Assembly (NCBI GenBank): GCA_014529385.2
Contig: CM043944.1
Span: forward strand, 59,634,268 to 59,698,267
Reading direction: 5' to 3'
Source: Adiantum capillus-veneris
Taxonomy: Eukaryota; Streptophyta; Polypodiopsida; Polypodiales; Pteridaceae
DNA length: 64,000 nt
Shown: in pieces, positions 22,324 to 33,998 of the stretch
How positions within the stretch are numbered: the first letter of the stretch is position 1
Layout: each line of letters opens with the position of its first letter
Notes under the pieces: generated by a model
Database searches by the model: none
What the model saw: only the letters and a program-made list of their open reading frames with translations
Told to the model about the DNA's origin: nothing
Program-made: the position numbers and the translations under genes

Positions 22324-22620
22324 CTCCTATGAATTGATTGCGGAGGGAGGGGTTTGATTAACACCCTGCATCGAGGGCATAAGAGAGAGAGAGAGAGAGA
22401 GAGAGGTTTTGACACTCGAGAAGGTTGTAGAGGTAGGACAGAAAGGAGTCCGCATGCCACCCACAAGTCGTCGGGAGGGGGCGGAAGAGAGAGCCAAGTG
22501 TCCATGTCGCTTATTTTTTCCAAAGCCTGCGTTGCCAATCTGATGTCCCCACGTTGCCTACCTTCCATTAAAACAAGGTGAGGAGGCACGAAGGCATGCT
22601 AAGTTAAGGGGAGACGAGAG
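21001..22620. other. Intergenic stretch with microsatellites and short duplications
   Basis: No gene recognised. A 37-bp tandem duplication (GCGTCTGTCCTGTCCCTTCA and following) begins at 21,632 and 21,669. The phrase TAGCTTACTCAAAAAGAA occurs near 21,383 and 21,888. GA runs lie at 21,986-22,031, 22,257-22,320 and about 22,381-22,405. All longer frames here are GA-repeat translations or lack domains. Confidence 0.6.
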
Positions 22621-23865
22621 AAAGTAAGTTTAAATATGTGCTTATAATCACATGGAATTTTTGTTTTATTTATATATAAAATTGTATGATCTATTATACA
22701 TATATAATCACAAGTAGTTTATATATAACAAAGAGCCCCACTTAAATAATGTGAAAGGTGCACATTGCATATCAACAGTTTGAAATAAAATAAAATGAGA
22801 AAGAAGTTTAAAAAAAACAATAAAATTTAAATTTACAACACAAAAAATATTTTAGTGCTTTTTTCATAAGAAAATATATATTGAATAAATAATAAAACGA
22901 GATAGTGAAATGAAGTTTTATGAAGTTTGTTAATGAAAGGACCTATTATCAGTACCTCATATCATGGGATCAAACTCTTATGAATACACTTTTTAATCCA
23001 AAAAGATAAACAACTATGGAAAATAGCATTTAGAAGACTATGATGTCTTTGTTTTTTTTTTTCAAAACTCACAATTGTGAGTGATTGTATTATAATGTCG
23101 TAGAGAAAATTACAACCTTCACCCTCAAGCTCTTGTCGAGCCTTGAAACTCCAGAATTACATCAAATTCAAGCTGACAAGTTATTATCAAGAACTCATCC
23201 GAATGCCCCAGGTTTCCCTGAGATAGTCATCCGAGTGGTGACCTTTACCTATCACATATATAAGCTCCTCAATATAATCACTGAGAAACTAGCCACAGAA
23301 AGGTCGTTATCAAAGACGCAAAAGTTCATGGCCTTCTAGATATTATGGAATGGTGCCAAGGGACTAGTGAAGATCTCGCACACAGGTTCTTGTAAGCCTA
23401 TGATGTCTTTCTATTCACAAGACTTTCAAGGCCCCTTGGAACACTTGTCAAGCAATGAAAATTGAACGACCGTCACCCATAGTGTACTAAGGCCTTTAGT
23501 GGGCCAAAAACGGCAACTTCACCCCCGATTTTCTTACAATTGTGCACACATACCTCACACCAGTAAAGAAATTTAGTTTCTTTGTTGGATGCTGTCCCAA
23601 TGTACTCTCCCCTACGGGCAAGCCACCGAGACCCCACCGGGACCCTTCGCATGTGCGCCGGCTAAGAGAGACAAGCACCGTTAGCCGCACAATGTTATGC
23701 TCCCACATGGTGGCACACCACCTTGCCACATGCAATGCATCACCGATTAGTGTTTCCCTTCACCCCATAACAAGCGACAGCATCTTCGACAAATTCTCCC
23801 CTCCGTTTTAATTTGGTGACACGGCGCTCTCCCCCTCGCTTGCGGCCTACACACATGGTTGTTAG

Positions 23866-23939
<74 letters not shown>

Positions 23940-24200
23940 ATGAGAAAATTACCAAAATACCCCTCTAATTTGTGGAAATTCCCAAAATAACCCTCAAATC
24001 TCAAAACCCCCCCCCCCCTCCCCCCAGCCAGCATATAGAAAGCCATTAGCCAATTTATAAATGGGTACATTGACAATGGTAAAAGTGAACCCCTCGTCTA
24101 TACAAACAACAAAACCTCATTTACATGTGTAGCCGCCTCCATGAGTCTATGAAGATTCAAACTTCAAAGCTCAAGGCCTACAAATCCCTTCACTTAAACA
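22621..24200. other. AT-rich and low-complexity sequence, no gene
   Basis: 22,621-23,080 is AT-rich with no reading frame of note. 23,090-23,340 contains an 84-codon frame with no recognisable domain. 23,866-23,938 is a (CT)n run, and 24,006-24,028 is C-rich. The left boundary of the nested retrotransposon region falls somewhere after about 24,200. Confidence 0.5.
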
Positions 24201-24269
24201 AGCTCAGAGCTCAATAAGTTGCTCCGGAAGTGATTTCCTATGTAGTAGGTAATGTCTAGCCATGTTTAG

Positions 24270-24637
24270 GAGGTATAGATTTCTTAAATCCCGCCTTGTA
24301 AGTGGATGGATAAGTCGTCCATGCATCTAAAATATCCTTCATCATCTCCATCACAGTTGAGGGTTGAGGAGCATGCTGAGGGGAGGAGCTGGGAGCACAA
24401 CGGAAGAAGAATACGCATGCACACACTCACACACACACCACCATAGCCATACACACACAGGTTGAAGGGGGAGAGCCACGTACTGTGTGCCCCCTTTCTT
24501 TCTTCTCTTTCTATTTACACTAAGGCACAATACACATTGTACTTAGTGTTAGTGGCTCACACAAGTGTATAGTTGTACACTTAGGGTTATTGACAGTTAG
24601 TGATGGGCGGTCGACCACATGGCCATTAAACCTAACA
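24270..24637 (-). repeat. Probable 3' LTR of copia element C (left limit uncertain)
   Basis: On the minus strand the LTR starts TGTTAGGTTTAATGGCC at 24,637, directly after the purine-rich primer CATCAAGTGGGAGAA, a classic copia arrangement. The other LTR of C lies outside the window, so its length cannot be measured and the left end given here is an estimate. Confidence 0.55.
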
Positions 24638-24728
24638 TTCTCCCACTTGATGGCCAATGTGAGAGACTATAAGAATGGAAGACAACCACTCTTCACCCAA
24701 TGCCCATCAACTCATGACAGTGCTGAAA

Positions 24729-26167
24729 CTAATGGCTGGAGAGACTCTTAGTGAGTGCATCCGCTGTGTTCTTTGACGTAGGAATCTTCACTAAATCAAG
24801 GCTCTTGTTTGCCAGGCATTCACGTCTGAAGTGATAATGCACATCAATGTGTTTCGTTCTAGAATGAAACACTAGATTGTTAACCAAGGCAATACCACCC
24901 TGAATGTCACAATGAAGAACTGGTATACACTGCTTCAATCCAAGATCTTTCACTAGGCGAGCAAGCCAAATAGCTTCTTCTCATGCTTCACTCAATACAA
25001 CATACTCTGCCTCTGTGGTAAAAATGGATGTACAATCTTGAAGAACAAATCTCCAAGAAATAGCAAAACCAGCAAATGTGTAAATCCAACCTATTTTGTT
25101 GATTTACGAATTGTCAACACAGCCTTCATAGTCACTGTCTACAAATCCCTGAATGGATGACTCTCCACGACCATAGCATAATTGTCTATCTGCAGTGCCA
25201 CTCAAGTATCTGAGAATCGACTTGACAGCATCCCAATGCTTTTTACCAGGGTTAGACATAAATTTGCTGACAACTCCCACTGCATGTGCAATGTCAGGTC
25301 TTGTAGCCACCATGGCATACATGAGACTACCACAAGCTGAAGCATAAGGAATTTTAGACATCGCAGCTTTTTCCTCAGCAGATTTGGGACAATCGTTCTT
25401 GCTAAGTTTCAAATATGCAAGCAATGGAGTACTCAAGGCCTTCCCCTTCTGCATGTTGAAATGATCAAGAACCTTGTGCACATACTCTATTTGAGAAAGG
25501 TACAACAACCTCTTCTTACGATCACGAGTAATGCACATACCCAAAATGTGATTGGCTTCACTTAAATCTTTCATGTCGAATTGACTTTTCAGCTTGGTTT
25601 TCAAGTCAGCAATGTCCTTCTTAGAATGACCAGCAATAAGCATGTTATCTACATAAAGGATAAGCATAATAAGCTGTCCATTCGGTTGTCTTTTCACGTA
25701 AAGACATGGATCCTCATTACTGCTCTTATAGCCTAGGGAACGCATAAATGCATCAAAATTTTGATACCATTTTCTGAACGATTGCCTCAAGCCACAGAGA
25801 CTTTTCAGAAGCTTACAGACCAAATGTTCCTTGCCCTTGAGCACAAACCCTTCAGGTTACTGCATATAAATCTCTTCCTCGAGATCACCATGTAAGAAAG
25901 TTGTAATGACATCCATTTGATCAAGCTCCATATCTTCCGTGGAAACCAAAGCAAGCAACACTCTTAGTGTCGTCATCTTGACCACTGGAGAAAAGATTTC
26001 ATGGAAATCTACGCCATATTCTTGCTTGAAACCTTTGTCCACTAAACGACCTTTGTAATTCTCAACATTGGATGCAATCTTCTTCTTGTAAACCCATTTA
26101 CAAGGCCAAGCTTTCCTACCTTTTGGCAATGGAACAAGTTCCCATGTTTTGTTCCTTGCAATACTAG
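24729..26167 (-). pseudogene. Copia element C: reverse transcriptase and RNase H
   Basis: The minus strand encodes the Ty1/copia polyprotein C-terminal half. RT starts with GRKAWPCKWVYKKK (near 26,115), then DQMDVITTFLHGDLEEEIYM, then KLLKSLCGLRQSFRKWY, the active-site block as LYVDNMLIAG, and SLMYAMVATRPDIAHAVGVVSKFM. The RNase H part follows (SRTKHIDVHYHFRRE, NTADALTKSL). The YVDD motif reads YVDN, so RT is inactive. TAA at 25,857-25,859 replaces a Gln codon in the MQQPEGF region, and further stops lie near 25,104 and 24,985. At 26,167 the gene is cut by gypsy A. Coding continues at 43,293, with a CTAG duplication at the junctions. Confidence 0.9.
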
Positions 26168-28779
26168 TGATAGGCGTTTTTTCGGCTTTCCAAAATTGCC
26201 ATAGTAAGCTACGTCACCCTATCAAATCACTCAAACACTGTGGCTATGCCTACCATTTCACTGAACATAGGCGTGTGTGAGTTAGGGGACTTTTCTCATA
26301 TCTTCTTTAAAATCCTCAATTAGCTAGTCACTAGGTTAGTTGAGCCAAATATATAAATATATATATATATATAAAATATAAGTATATTATAGCCCATTTG
26401 TGTGTAAATATTTCATTTTATATAGGGCCTAAATAAAAGAATTTTTCATAATTATTTTGGTATTTATTTAAATATTTCTACCTATGGTGTGTTATTTATG
26501 CTATGTACATTGACTCACCATTACCATATTTTTTCTTACCATTTTGCATACTCTTTATTCCATATAAAAAATAATTTCATGCAAGCTTCTCTTATTTTTG
26601 GTGTAACTCCATCCCAACAAAAATCCAAAAAAAACTAGTTCTATTTATGTGTATATTTTTTTCACTATTGTGATTTTTTCCTTCCTACATCTATTCTTTA
26701 TTACTCTCATAAATTAGACCACCAAAAATATTCATCTTTTTATGGTAGACTTATAATGAGAGAGATTTATTTTGACCCCTTTATATTTTTTCCACCTGTA
26801 TTATTTATATTTGACATGTACATATTTTTTAGACCCCTCAATATTTGATTTTATTAGTTGTACTATTCATTTATATCATGATCTCAACAATATCTTCAAT
26901 TGTAGACCTACCAAATAAGGTCAAGGGTATGCGGAATACATGCATGCACCATGGGGAGCTCACTCTTGGAGGTATTCAAAAGAATTATCCAAAGAAAGAC
27001 CTCACAAGGACCTTGTGCAGTGGAAAAAATAGTCGGTTTTGCTGAATTTCTAAAAATCAAATGCTCCCCGAATTTGAAAAGGTGATACAAACAAAAGTTG
27101 TAGCTCGTGAGCTGAAATTTCACCTCAAAGTTTTTCATATTTTTTTGAGCTACGATCTGTGAGCTATGATTTTATTGGTGGACCCCAGTTTGCCCATGCT
27201 ATGCAGCCACACTCCCTCTTCCACTTTATCATTTTCCTCTTTCACAAACACTCCTCCCTCTCCTTCCCACTCCCAAACCTACAACTCCCATGTCCTAATT
27301 CACCTTCTTCACCATTGCCACATCTTTCACACCTCCATAGCCTTCATCCTCCATTTCTACACCCTTTGTGTCCCCCTTTCTCTCTACATATATATCCATA
27401 TTACCATACTCTCTTCAACTTTGTAAAGAACTTCAAAAAAATAGCAAAAATCCAAGGATAACCTCTTCAAATGAAGGCTTTTATCATGAATTTTCCAAGG
27501 TTTGAAGATAACATAGCTTCATCGACACGCCCTACTTCGCCATGCTGACTGCTTTTTCTTCCGGTGCTGTAAAGAGGTGAATGTCAACTTCTCCAAAGCT
27601 TCAACCTCTCTTTACAAGCTCATCCCTTCTCTAACTTTTCTCATCATATATCTCACCATTTGGTGAATGATTTTGTAAATATTTTGTAGTGATAATTACT
27701 AACTACTAACCACTAACCTTATTGTAAAATGCACCCTCTACTAGAGTAGGCACTCCCAAATTATTCACTCAATCCTCTCTCCTTTCATCCTCAATAATTC
27801 TCTTCCCTTGAGCCCACATCCATGTGACTCAAAGGACAAGAGAGACCCACCCTCATTAAAAATAAATAAAAATATGCATAATCTTTTATTCCTTCAAATA
27901 AACTTGATTAGGCCTAATCCTAATCGGGGCTTCTAAAACCTATAAATAGAGCCCTTCTCTCCCTTGTAAATCATCACATGATCACACTACACCACACCAT
28001 TCTCAACACATAACACACCACTCTTCAAGCCTAGTTGTGTAGAGTGTGTGCATTGTGAGTGCTCTATTCCATCACTACACATAGGTGCATGGAGAAGCTT
28101 GAAGTTAGTTATGCCATTTAGAGGAGTGGAGTGATATTATACTCTGCAATCACACTTGTAGCCTACTCTTGTCCATAAATAAGATTCATAGTTTTGGGTG
28201 CAATTGTATGATGCAACTACGACTCTTTTCTCCAAATTGACTTGATAAGTTGGCTCATCAGGTGGTTGAAGGTATATTGTCCTTGAAGTTTGTTGTGCCA
28301 TTTCATGCTTGGTGGTTTGAGGGCTTGTTGAATTATTTGCCTAAAAGGTCAATTGTAAGAGGGTGCTCATTGAGAGGGCTCCGGTGACCCTAAGACAATT
28401 TGTGTATTGGCAACAAGGTCAAGTTTTGTGTTGTCTCTCTATTTCTCATCAAGCTTTGTGTGCATCTAGTCTTTAAGGCTAAGAATGAGTTGCTCAAGTT
28501 GATTTGTGCGCTTTACCTCACTCTAGCGTGGTGAATGTTTTTGTTTGGTGTGTGTGGCTATCTTGCATTCCCCTCTCTTTGTGGGTTTGAGTACAAGTAG
28601 ATATCATGTGCGTCCTAGTTCGCATCTACAAATAGGTGGTGCCCCTTTTCTTGTTTGGTTTCTGGCTGTGGGTTGTTGTTGTCTCTGATTGTGCTTTCCC
28701 CAGCCCCATTTGAGCAGCACGAGCACCTCGAAGGGTGTTTAGAGGCCGCTCTTCTTGTTTCCCGCCCCGGACCGCCTCA
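26168..28779 (+). repeat. 5' LTR of gypsy A (2,612 bp)
   Basis: Matches 40,763-43,292. It has an AT-dinucleotide run near 26,350 (an A-rich run in the other copy) and an extra 86 bp at about 27,850-27,935 just upstream of the TATA box. Small frames inside (for example 26,845, 27,159) recur in the 3' copy only because the LTRs are copies. Confidence 0.93.
27941..27948 (+). promoter_or_regulatory. TATA box of the 5' LTR of A
   Basis: TATAAATA in the context CTATAAATAGAGCCC is the best core-promoter match in this LTR and is conserved in the 3' LTR. The palindrome TTAGGCCTAA lies about 30 bp upstream, in the 86-bp segment absent from the 3' LTR. Confidence 0.6.
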
Positions 28780-28782
28780 AAT

Positions 28783-28802
28783 TGGTGCCCCCACTGAGGA
28801 CG
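28783..28802 (+). other. Primer binding site of A
   Basis: TGGTGCCCCCACTGAGGACG starts four bases after the 5' LTR. It ends in the complement of CCA and has a G/C-rich acceptor-stem character, as expected for a tRNA 3' end. It is nearly identical to the sites of F (54,136) and B (minus strand, 36,871), and unlike the iMet site used by the copia elements. I cannot name the tRNA with confidence. Confidence 0.7.
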
Positions 28803-28854
28803 TCTTGTGTATGTTTTGTGTAGGCTCAACCTTTACCATAATCAAGTAGCTTGC

Positions 28855-29067
28855 ATGAATCACGAGAATTTGTATGATCCCTTCATTCCCATTGCAAGGC
28901 AAAAGGTACACATAATTGTTAGTACTAAGTTGCAATTTCAACGTGTAATTCGTAGAATTTTAGGTCCTCTTAGGTTGGCAGAGATAAACGCATCAGTAAA
29001 TCCTTTTATTTTGCCTTTCATTAGGTACGACCTTAGTTTGGACGTCTATATTTTTGTTTTGTTTTAA
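28855..29067 (+). CDS. Conserved small ORF of A, type 1 (70 aa)
   Basis: Starts at ATG 28,855 (MNHENLYDPF) and ends with TAA after YIFVLF. It lies between the primer site and the position where gag should begin. Its counterpart in element F is 54,482-54,694: the same length (70 residues), 43 of 70 residues identical by my count, and many codons differing only at synonymous positions. Shared features are P.ARQ, HII, FQ, EINAS.NPFILP and DVYIF. The pattern of alternating hydrophobic residues suggests beta strands. No family recognised. Ogre/Tat elements are known to carry an extra ORF before gag of unknown function, so an accessory role is plausible. A nested element lies downstream, but this frame is intact. 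Confidence 0.6.
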   Translation: MNHENLYDPFIPIARQKVHIIVSTKLQFQRVIRRILGPLRLAEINASVNPFILPFIRYDLSLDVYIFVLF

Positions 29068-29088
29068 GCATAAGGTCATGCATAGACA

Positions 29089-29307
29089 ATGGATAATGGC
29101 CCAAGAATAGAGGTTTTCCCCTTTCATTTCACTCCGCACATTAGAATAAACATTGCAATTAGTAGAAAAATCCATTTTCAACAACGTATGGTGTTCATGT
29201 TTGGTGCCCAAAGAGTAGGAGAAATTCTCGCATCACCAAACCCTGTCATCCTACCTTTTATTGATTATCATAGGTCATTTGATGAGAATATTTTTATTTT
29301 GTTGTAG
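29089..29307 (+). CDS. Conserved small ORF of A, type 2 (72 aa)
   Basis: Begins ATG 29,089 (MDNGPRIEVF), 21 bp after the type 1 stop, and ends TAG 29,305-29,307 after NIFILL. Its closest relative is the first small frame of F (54,186-54,398), with FHF..HIR.N, RK..FQQR.VFMFGA and EILASPNP.ILP.I.Y shared. It is also a paralogue of the type 1 frame next to it (FQ, G..R..EI.AS.NP.ILP.I.Y....D, IF.L). The two therefore arose by an old duplication that predates the split of A and F. Function unknown; possibilities such as RNA binding or silencing interference are guesses. Confidence 0.6.
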   Translation: MDNGPRIEVFPFHFTPHIRINIAISRKIHFQQRMVFMFGAQRVGEILASPNPVILPFIDYHRSFDENIFILL

Positions 29308-29370
29308 AATAGATTGCAATTTAGAAAACATTATTGTGTAAATTTTTTTAAGAAAGAAAAACAAAAACGT

Positions 29371-29665
29371 TGTGAGCGGGATGAAAACACACACAGCGCC
29401 TCTATAACGACCCGACACACACTCTTGGGAAGATACACACACACACACTATGGGGCACCACTCGGCTTACACAACACACCTGGCCGAGACAGGGAACACA
29501 CCTCTGGAGTGAGAGGAGAGAGACTATCCACTTGTCCACTCCACACAGACACACACACACACACACACACCCAAAAAACTCAGCTCAAAAGAGGAGAATT
29601 TCTGATGTTTAGATACAAATGAGCTTGGGCCAACACCAATGGGGCAAACAGCTCACACAATATGG
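29371..29665 (-). repeat. Left terminal repeat of B (3' LTR, inner limit uncertain)
   Basis: Matches 36,878-37,165 apart from a few substitutions and a different length of CA runs (near 29,433 and 29,553). Ends GCTCACA facing the opposite TGTGAGC, giving 7-bp inverted termini if the LTR is 287 bp long. Confidence 0.75.
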
Positions 29666-30483
29666 GTAAAAGATACCAGATACAATCACAAATTGGAGCG
29701 GAAGCTTCGCTCATAGGAGAAACTTACACAGCCAAAACAGCAAAAAAAGAGGGAGGAATTTGGCAAAATGGACAGCGCCATCGCGTCCCGAATGGCCCAA
29801 AATCCCAATCTACAATGTCAAAGTGCTCAAATCCGACCTCGGATGAGCAGTTTACGGCCAAAACAGACTCCAAAATGAGCAAAAACACAGCTGCGGCTGT
29901 TCCTCCTCTCTTCTCCATGTTTTTTCTGGTCTTCTCTCTTGTTTTTCAGTTTCCACACTTAGCTTTTTTAGTTTGGCACCCTTGGCCTTTTAGATGACCT
30001 CAAACGGACCCCAAACAGGCCAAAAAGTGACCTCCCAGTGCATAGTTGTCACCCTGCTGCATCCATGCGCACACCTGGCACTCATTTATTTTCAATAATG
30101 TGTCTCGCAACCACGTGAAGTGGCCCCAAAAAGTGGTCCTAATGATGACCTTTCTGCATAACTCTCACAAGAAAACACAACTTTGTGTCTGTATTCATCC
30201 ACGTGCAAATATTGACCCCGTTCGGCCTCCTGACGCCACTCGATGCCATCTGACGCACCTGCTTACCTCATGTCGTCGGCCCGTGGATAGCTTCCTCGAG
30301 AAGTTTTACGCGCTACCAACTCCTCCTTATTGTAGAAAAAACACACTGGTACTGATAATAGTGAAAATCGCTGCACTATGTACATATTATGTACATAATT
30401 TGATATGAGTCTCATGGCAAATTATGTCAGGATTTTTTTTGAGCAAGGGATTGCGCATATGGACATACACATTTGAGATCAAA
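29666..30483. other. 3' untranslated region of B, or inner part of its LTR
   Basis: No gene. On the minus strand this follows the pol stop codon at 30,484. A purine-rich stretch (minus-strand GGAGAAGAGAGGAGGAA near 29,905) could be the second-strand primer, in which case the LTR would be longer than 287 bp. The plus-strand frames here have no domain. Confidence 0.5.
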
Positions 30484-32439
30484 TTATGCAGCAGCAAAAA
30501 GAGATATGAGACTCGCCGCATCACAGGTCTCCTCATCCCTCACCAACACTCCTTGATCCACATACAACTCATCCTGCTCGACCATCATCAACCTGGCATG
30601 ATACAATTTAAGACGCAATCCATTTACCCTTGACTTATGTAGAAACCCATCCAGGTTAGCCAACTGATATGTACCATTCGGGAAACACTCCACTACCTTG
30701 AAAGGGCCTTCCCACTTAATTTGAAACTTCTTTTGGAAGGTGTTATCCAGCTTACTGTTGTAGCGCAAAACCAAGTCATGTTTCTTGATACCCTTACTTT
30801 TGACCTTTTCATTTATCTTTGCCAAAGCCTTATCCTGCATCTGCCCATAATGCTCCAATGCGCTCATCCTATCCAACTGGACCTCTTGTAACTGCAAGAG
30901 CCTCTCTTTGAATGCATCACTAGGCGGCCCAAGCAACTTCTCTAACATCTTGACCGCAGGCAACTCTACCTCCACCGGCAATAGTGCTTCCTTTCCATAC
31001 ACCAAATGAAATGGAGTAAACCCTGTACCTGTCTTCACCGAAGTACGGTAAGCCCATAATGCACTAGGCAATTCCAAATCCCAATTCTTTCCTTGGTGCT
31101 CTGTCACTTTAGAAAGAATTTGTACCAACTCACCATTGAATCTTTCATTTAAGCCATTACACTGCGGGTAATAAGGAGTGGTATGCTGGTGCCTAATCTT
31201 CATCTTTGTGCATAAGAAGTCTAGCAGTTTAGCTCTAAATCCTGGCCCTTTATCTGAAAGTAGCTCTAATGGCACCCCAAACTTGCAACATATTTCATCA
31301 TACACAAATTTTGCCACATCCTTTGCAGTGATCTGTTTTACTGCTATAGCCTCTGTCCATCTAGAGAGATAGTCCACTGCCATCAAGATATAGCTTTTGC
31401 CCCTGCTTGTGATAGGTAACAGGCCTATTGCATCAATCCCCCACTTTTCAAACACATCAAATGCCATAATGGTTTTTTGTAGCTCTGGCTTCAACACTCT
31501 CTTCCCAAATGCTTGACACCTATTGCAAGACCTACACCAATGGTGAACATCCTTGTGTAAACTAGGCCATACATACCCCTCTTGCAAAATCTTATGCAAG
31601 GTGATCTTTAGAGAAAAATGGCCACCACATGCGCCTTCATGATTCTCTTCCAACACTCTGTAAAGCTCCTCCCGCCAAGGTACACGTCTCAACACGAGAT
31701 CAGCCCCTTTCATGTATAAGACATCACCAATCAATTTGTACCTGTATGCTCTACGCACAAAGCCATACTTCTTGGACTTCTGAATCTCCTTTGGAATGAT
31801 TCCTGTTAGCAAAAACTCCTCTTCTTGAGCCAAACTTTCCCGACCATGGTAAAGAGGTAAGTTGGTCCTCAACACAAATAGCTCCCCAATCACGCCTTAA
31901 GCTTCTTCATGTGCCTCCCCATTTAGAGCACGTTCAATGTGTCTGATGCTCCATGCTTCAAGCTTTTTTAATAGGCCTTTAATTCTGAAACACATTTCCT
32001 TCAATGAGCTGTTCTTGCTCTTCCACACACCCAGCACTTGCTTCACCACTAACAAGGCATCACCTTTTATGCTCAACCTTCGAACCCCATGCTTCAAACA
32101 AATGTGTAATCCGGATTCCAGAGTAGCATATTCAGCCTCATTGTTACTATGAGCATCCAATTTGACCCCTCTCTTGCATACTAGCTTCCCCTCTGGATCA
32201 TAAAGTGCTATACCCCCTGAAGCTGCATCATGGCTCTTTCTGTATGAACCATCAAAGAACAACACATGTGCATTGCTGATATGTGGCACTTCTTCAACTA
32301 CCTTTCTCACCACCTCTTCCTTAACAATAAGGGGATTCTCCTTGTAGGTCAACAAATCAGCTAGGGTAGCCCTTGTACTATCTTCCACTAGAAAAGAGAA
32401 CTCAAACTCTTGCAGCTCAATTACCCATTTCTTCACCAC
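30484..32439 (-). pseudogene. Element B: second RNase H and integrase
   Basis: One minus-strand frame with a TAA at 31,894-31,896. Domain order: end of the gypsy RNase H (KKWVIELQEFEFSFLVEDSTRA), then the extra RNase H with LFFDGSY, NNEAEYA, IKGDALLVVKQ and a truncated final motif near the stop, and then integrase. Integrase has an HHCC zinc finger (HEGACGGHF...CRSCNRCQ), catalytic Asp in GIDAIG, Asp in LLSDKGPGF, Glu in GLNERFNGE, and the C-terminal GPFKVVECFPNGTYQLANLDG domain. Dual RNase H between RT and integrase is the hallmark of the Tat lineage. The stop sits where Gln would fit (CAA to TAA). Confidence 0.88.
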
Positions 32440-32448
32440 ATTTTACAT

Positions 32449-33998
32449 GTTAGTACCATTAATTAACTGTGGCAAAAAGGCATAACTCGTCAAGAAAACA
32501 AAAGGCCGTGGTAGCAAGTAATGACGAAATCGTCGACAAGCAAATATTACACTGGCCATCACTAGCTCTAATTCCGAGACTTTCTCTCCGCTACCAACTT
32601 CACTCGGCTTGCACAATACACTGGCCTCATATAATGGCTGCCCTTCCCCTTTTGCAATAGCATGGCTCCAATGGCATCATCCCCTACTGATGGATTTACA
32701 TAAAACACTTTCTCCCAATCAGGAGCCTGCATGGCTGACAACCCCCCTAACACCTCTTTCACCTCTTGAAACACTTCTTCACACTTGTCATCCCATTGCA
32801 ATGGATCATGCTTTGCCACTTGTTGTAATGGATAAAGAATCTGAGAAGACAATGGAATAAACCTTGCCATGTACTTCACTTTGTGTATAAAGGTTGCCAA
32901 TTGCTTCGTACTCATAGGTGATGGAAGAAGAATAATAGACTTAACCTTGTTTGGATCAGCCTCAATGCCATTTTCTAACACCATGTGGCCCAATAACTTC
33001 ACCCTTGGCTGTGCTAGATGACATTTCTTTGGATTTAGTTGTCCTCCACATTCATCATATCGAGCCAATACCATCTGCAGCTTCTCATGGTGTTCAGCCC
33101 TACTGCTATAAACACAGAAGTCATCCATAAAGGCTTTAACACAACTACCAATGAATGGTTCCAACACCCAATTCGCTCTCTCTTGATAGAAGGAAGGTCC
33201 ATTTGACAACCCAAATGGCAATACTGTGTAGCAATAGCATCCCCATGGCGTAATAAAAGTGGTCTTTGTGCGGTCTTTAAGAGCAATCTTCAATTGAAAA
33301 TAGCCTGAAAAACCATCACACACACTGTACCTCTCATAACCTGCCACTGAATCCAAGATCTGATCGATGAATGGAAGAGGATATGGGTTCTTCTTAGTGG
33401 TTGCATTTAAGGGCTTAAAATCTACACAAATCCTCCACTTCCCATCCTTCTTTGGACTGACTACTACTAGACTCACCCATTCTGTGGTCTCCACAGGGAC
33501 TATGAACCCTGCCTTCAACAACTTGTCCACCTCTTCTCACAAGGCTTCCATTTGCTCTTGACCCATCCTTCTTATCCTTTGCCGCACTGGCTTAGCACCT
33601 TCTTTCAGCTCTATATTCATCTCTTTGCCCTTGAACCCTCTGATCTCTTCATATGAAGTAATGAACAAATCAGGAAAACTAGCCAGCATGTGCAAATATA
33701 TATCGTTCTCCATAGCTGAGAGGTCTCCACTGATCATTTGTGTCATCAATTCCTGCTTCTTTGACAACTCAACCTTGGTTTGCATCAGCCCTTCAATCAC
33801 TTCATAAGGCCCTTCACTTTCATCTTCAACCTCATTCGCAAATGCAACTAAACCAAACTCTTGTATTTCTTTGTCCATCAAAAGAAATGCAACATCAGCA
33901 TCCTCATCACTGCTGGTAGTGCTATCACTGTCCTCATCTGTCACCGTGGAAGAGTCTTCATCACTAGACTCATCCTCATCTTCATAAAGCTCCTCTAA
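32449..33998 (-). pseudogene. Element B: reverse transcriptase and gypsy RNase H
   Basis: RT begins after an acidic linker and shows KAGFIVPVETTEWVSLVVV, CVDFKPLNATTKKNPYPLPF, CDGFSGYFQLKIA, LPFGLSNGPSFYQ and the active site AFMDDFCVYS, all intact. The RNase H starts FYVNPSVGDDAIGAMLLQ: the usual Asp of the first motif (D-A/S-S) is Asn-Pro, as in elements A and F. TGA at 33,537-33,539 interrupts EAL/EEVDKLL, a one-base shift lies near 32,570, and TAA lies near 32,446. Upstream, a TGA at 33,999-34,001 separates it from the Gag-protease part in the same frame. Confidence 0.88.

Noticed and set aside
20370-23940. GA/CT runs as regulatory GAGA elements
   Set aside because: No gene lies nearby to regulate, and lengths and positions are typical of ordinary microsatellites.
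26845-27461. Small frames that recur identically at 41,445-42,148
   Set aside because: They recur because the two regions are LTR copies of element A, not because of coding constraint.
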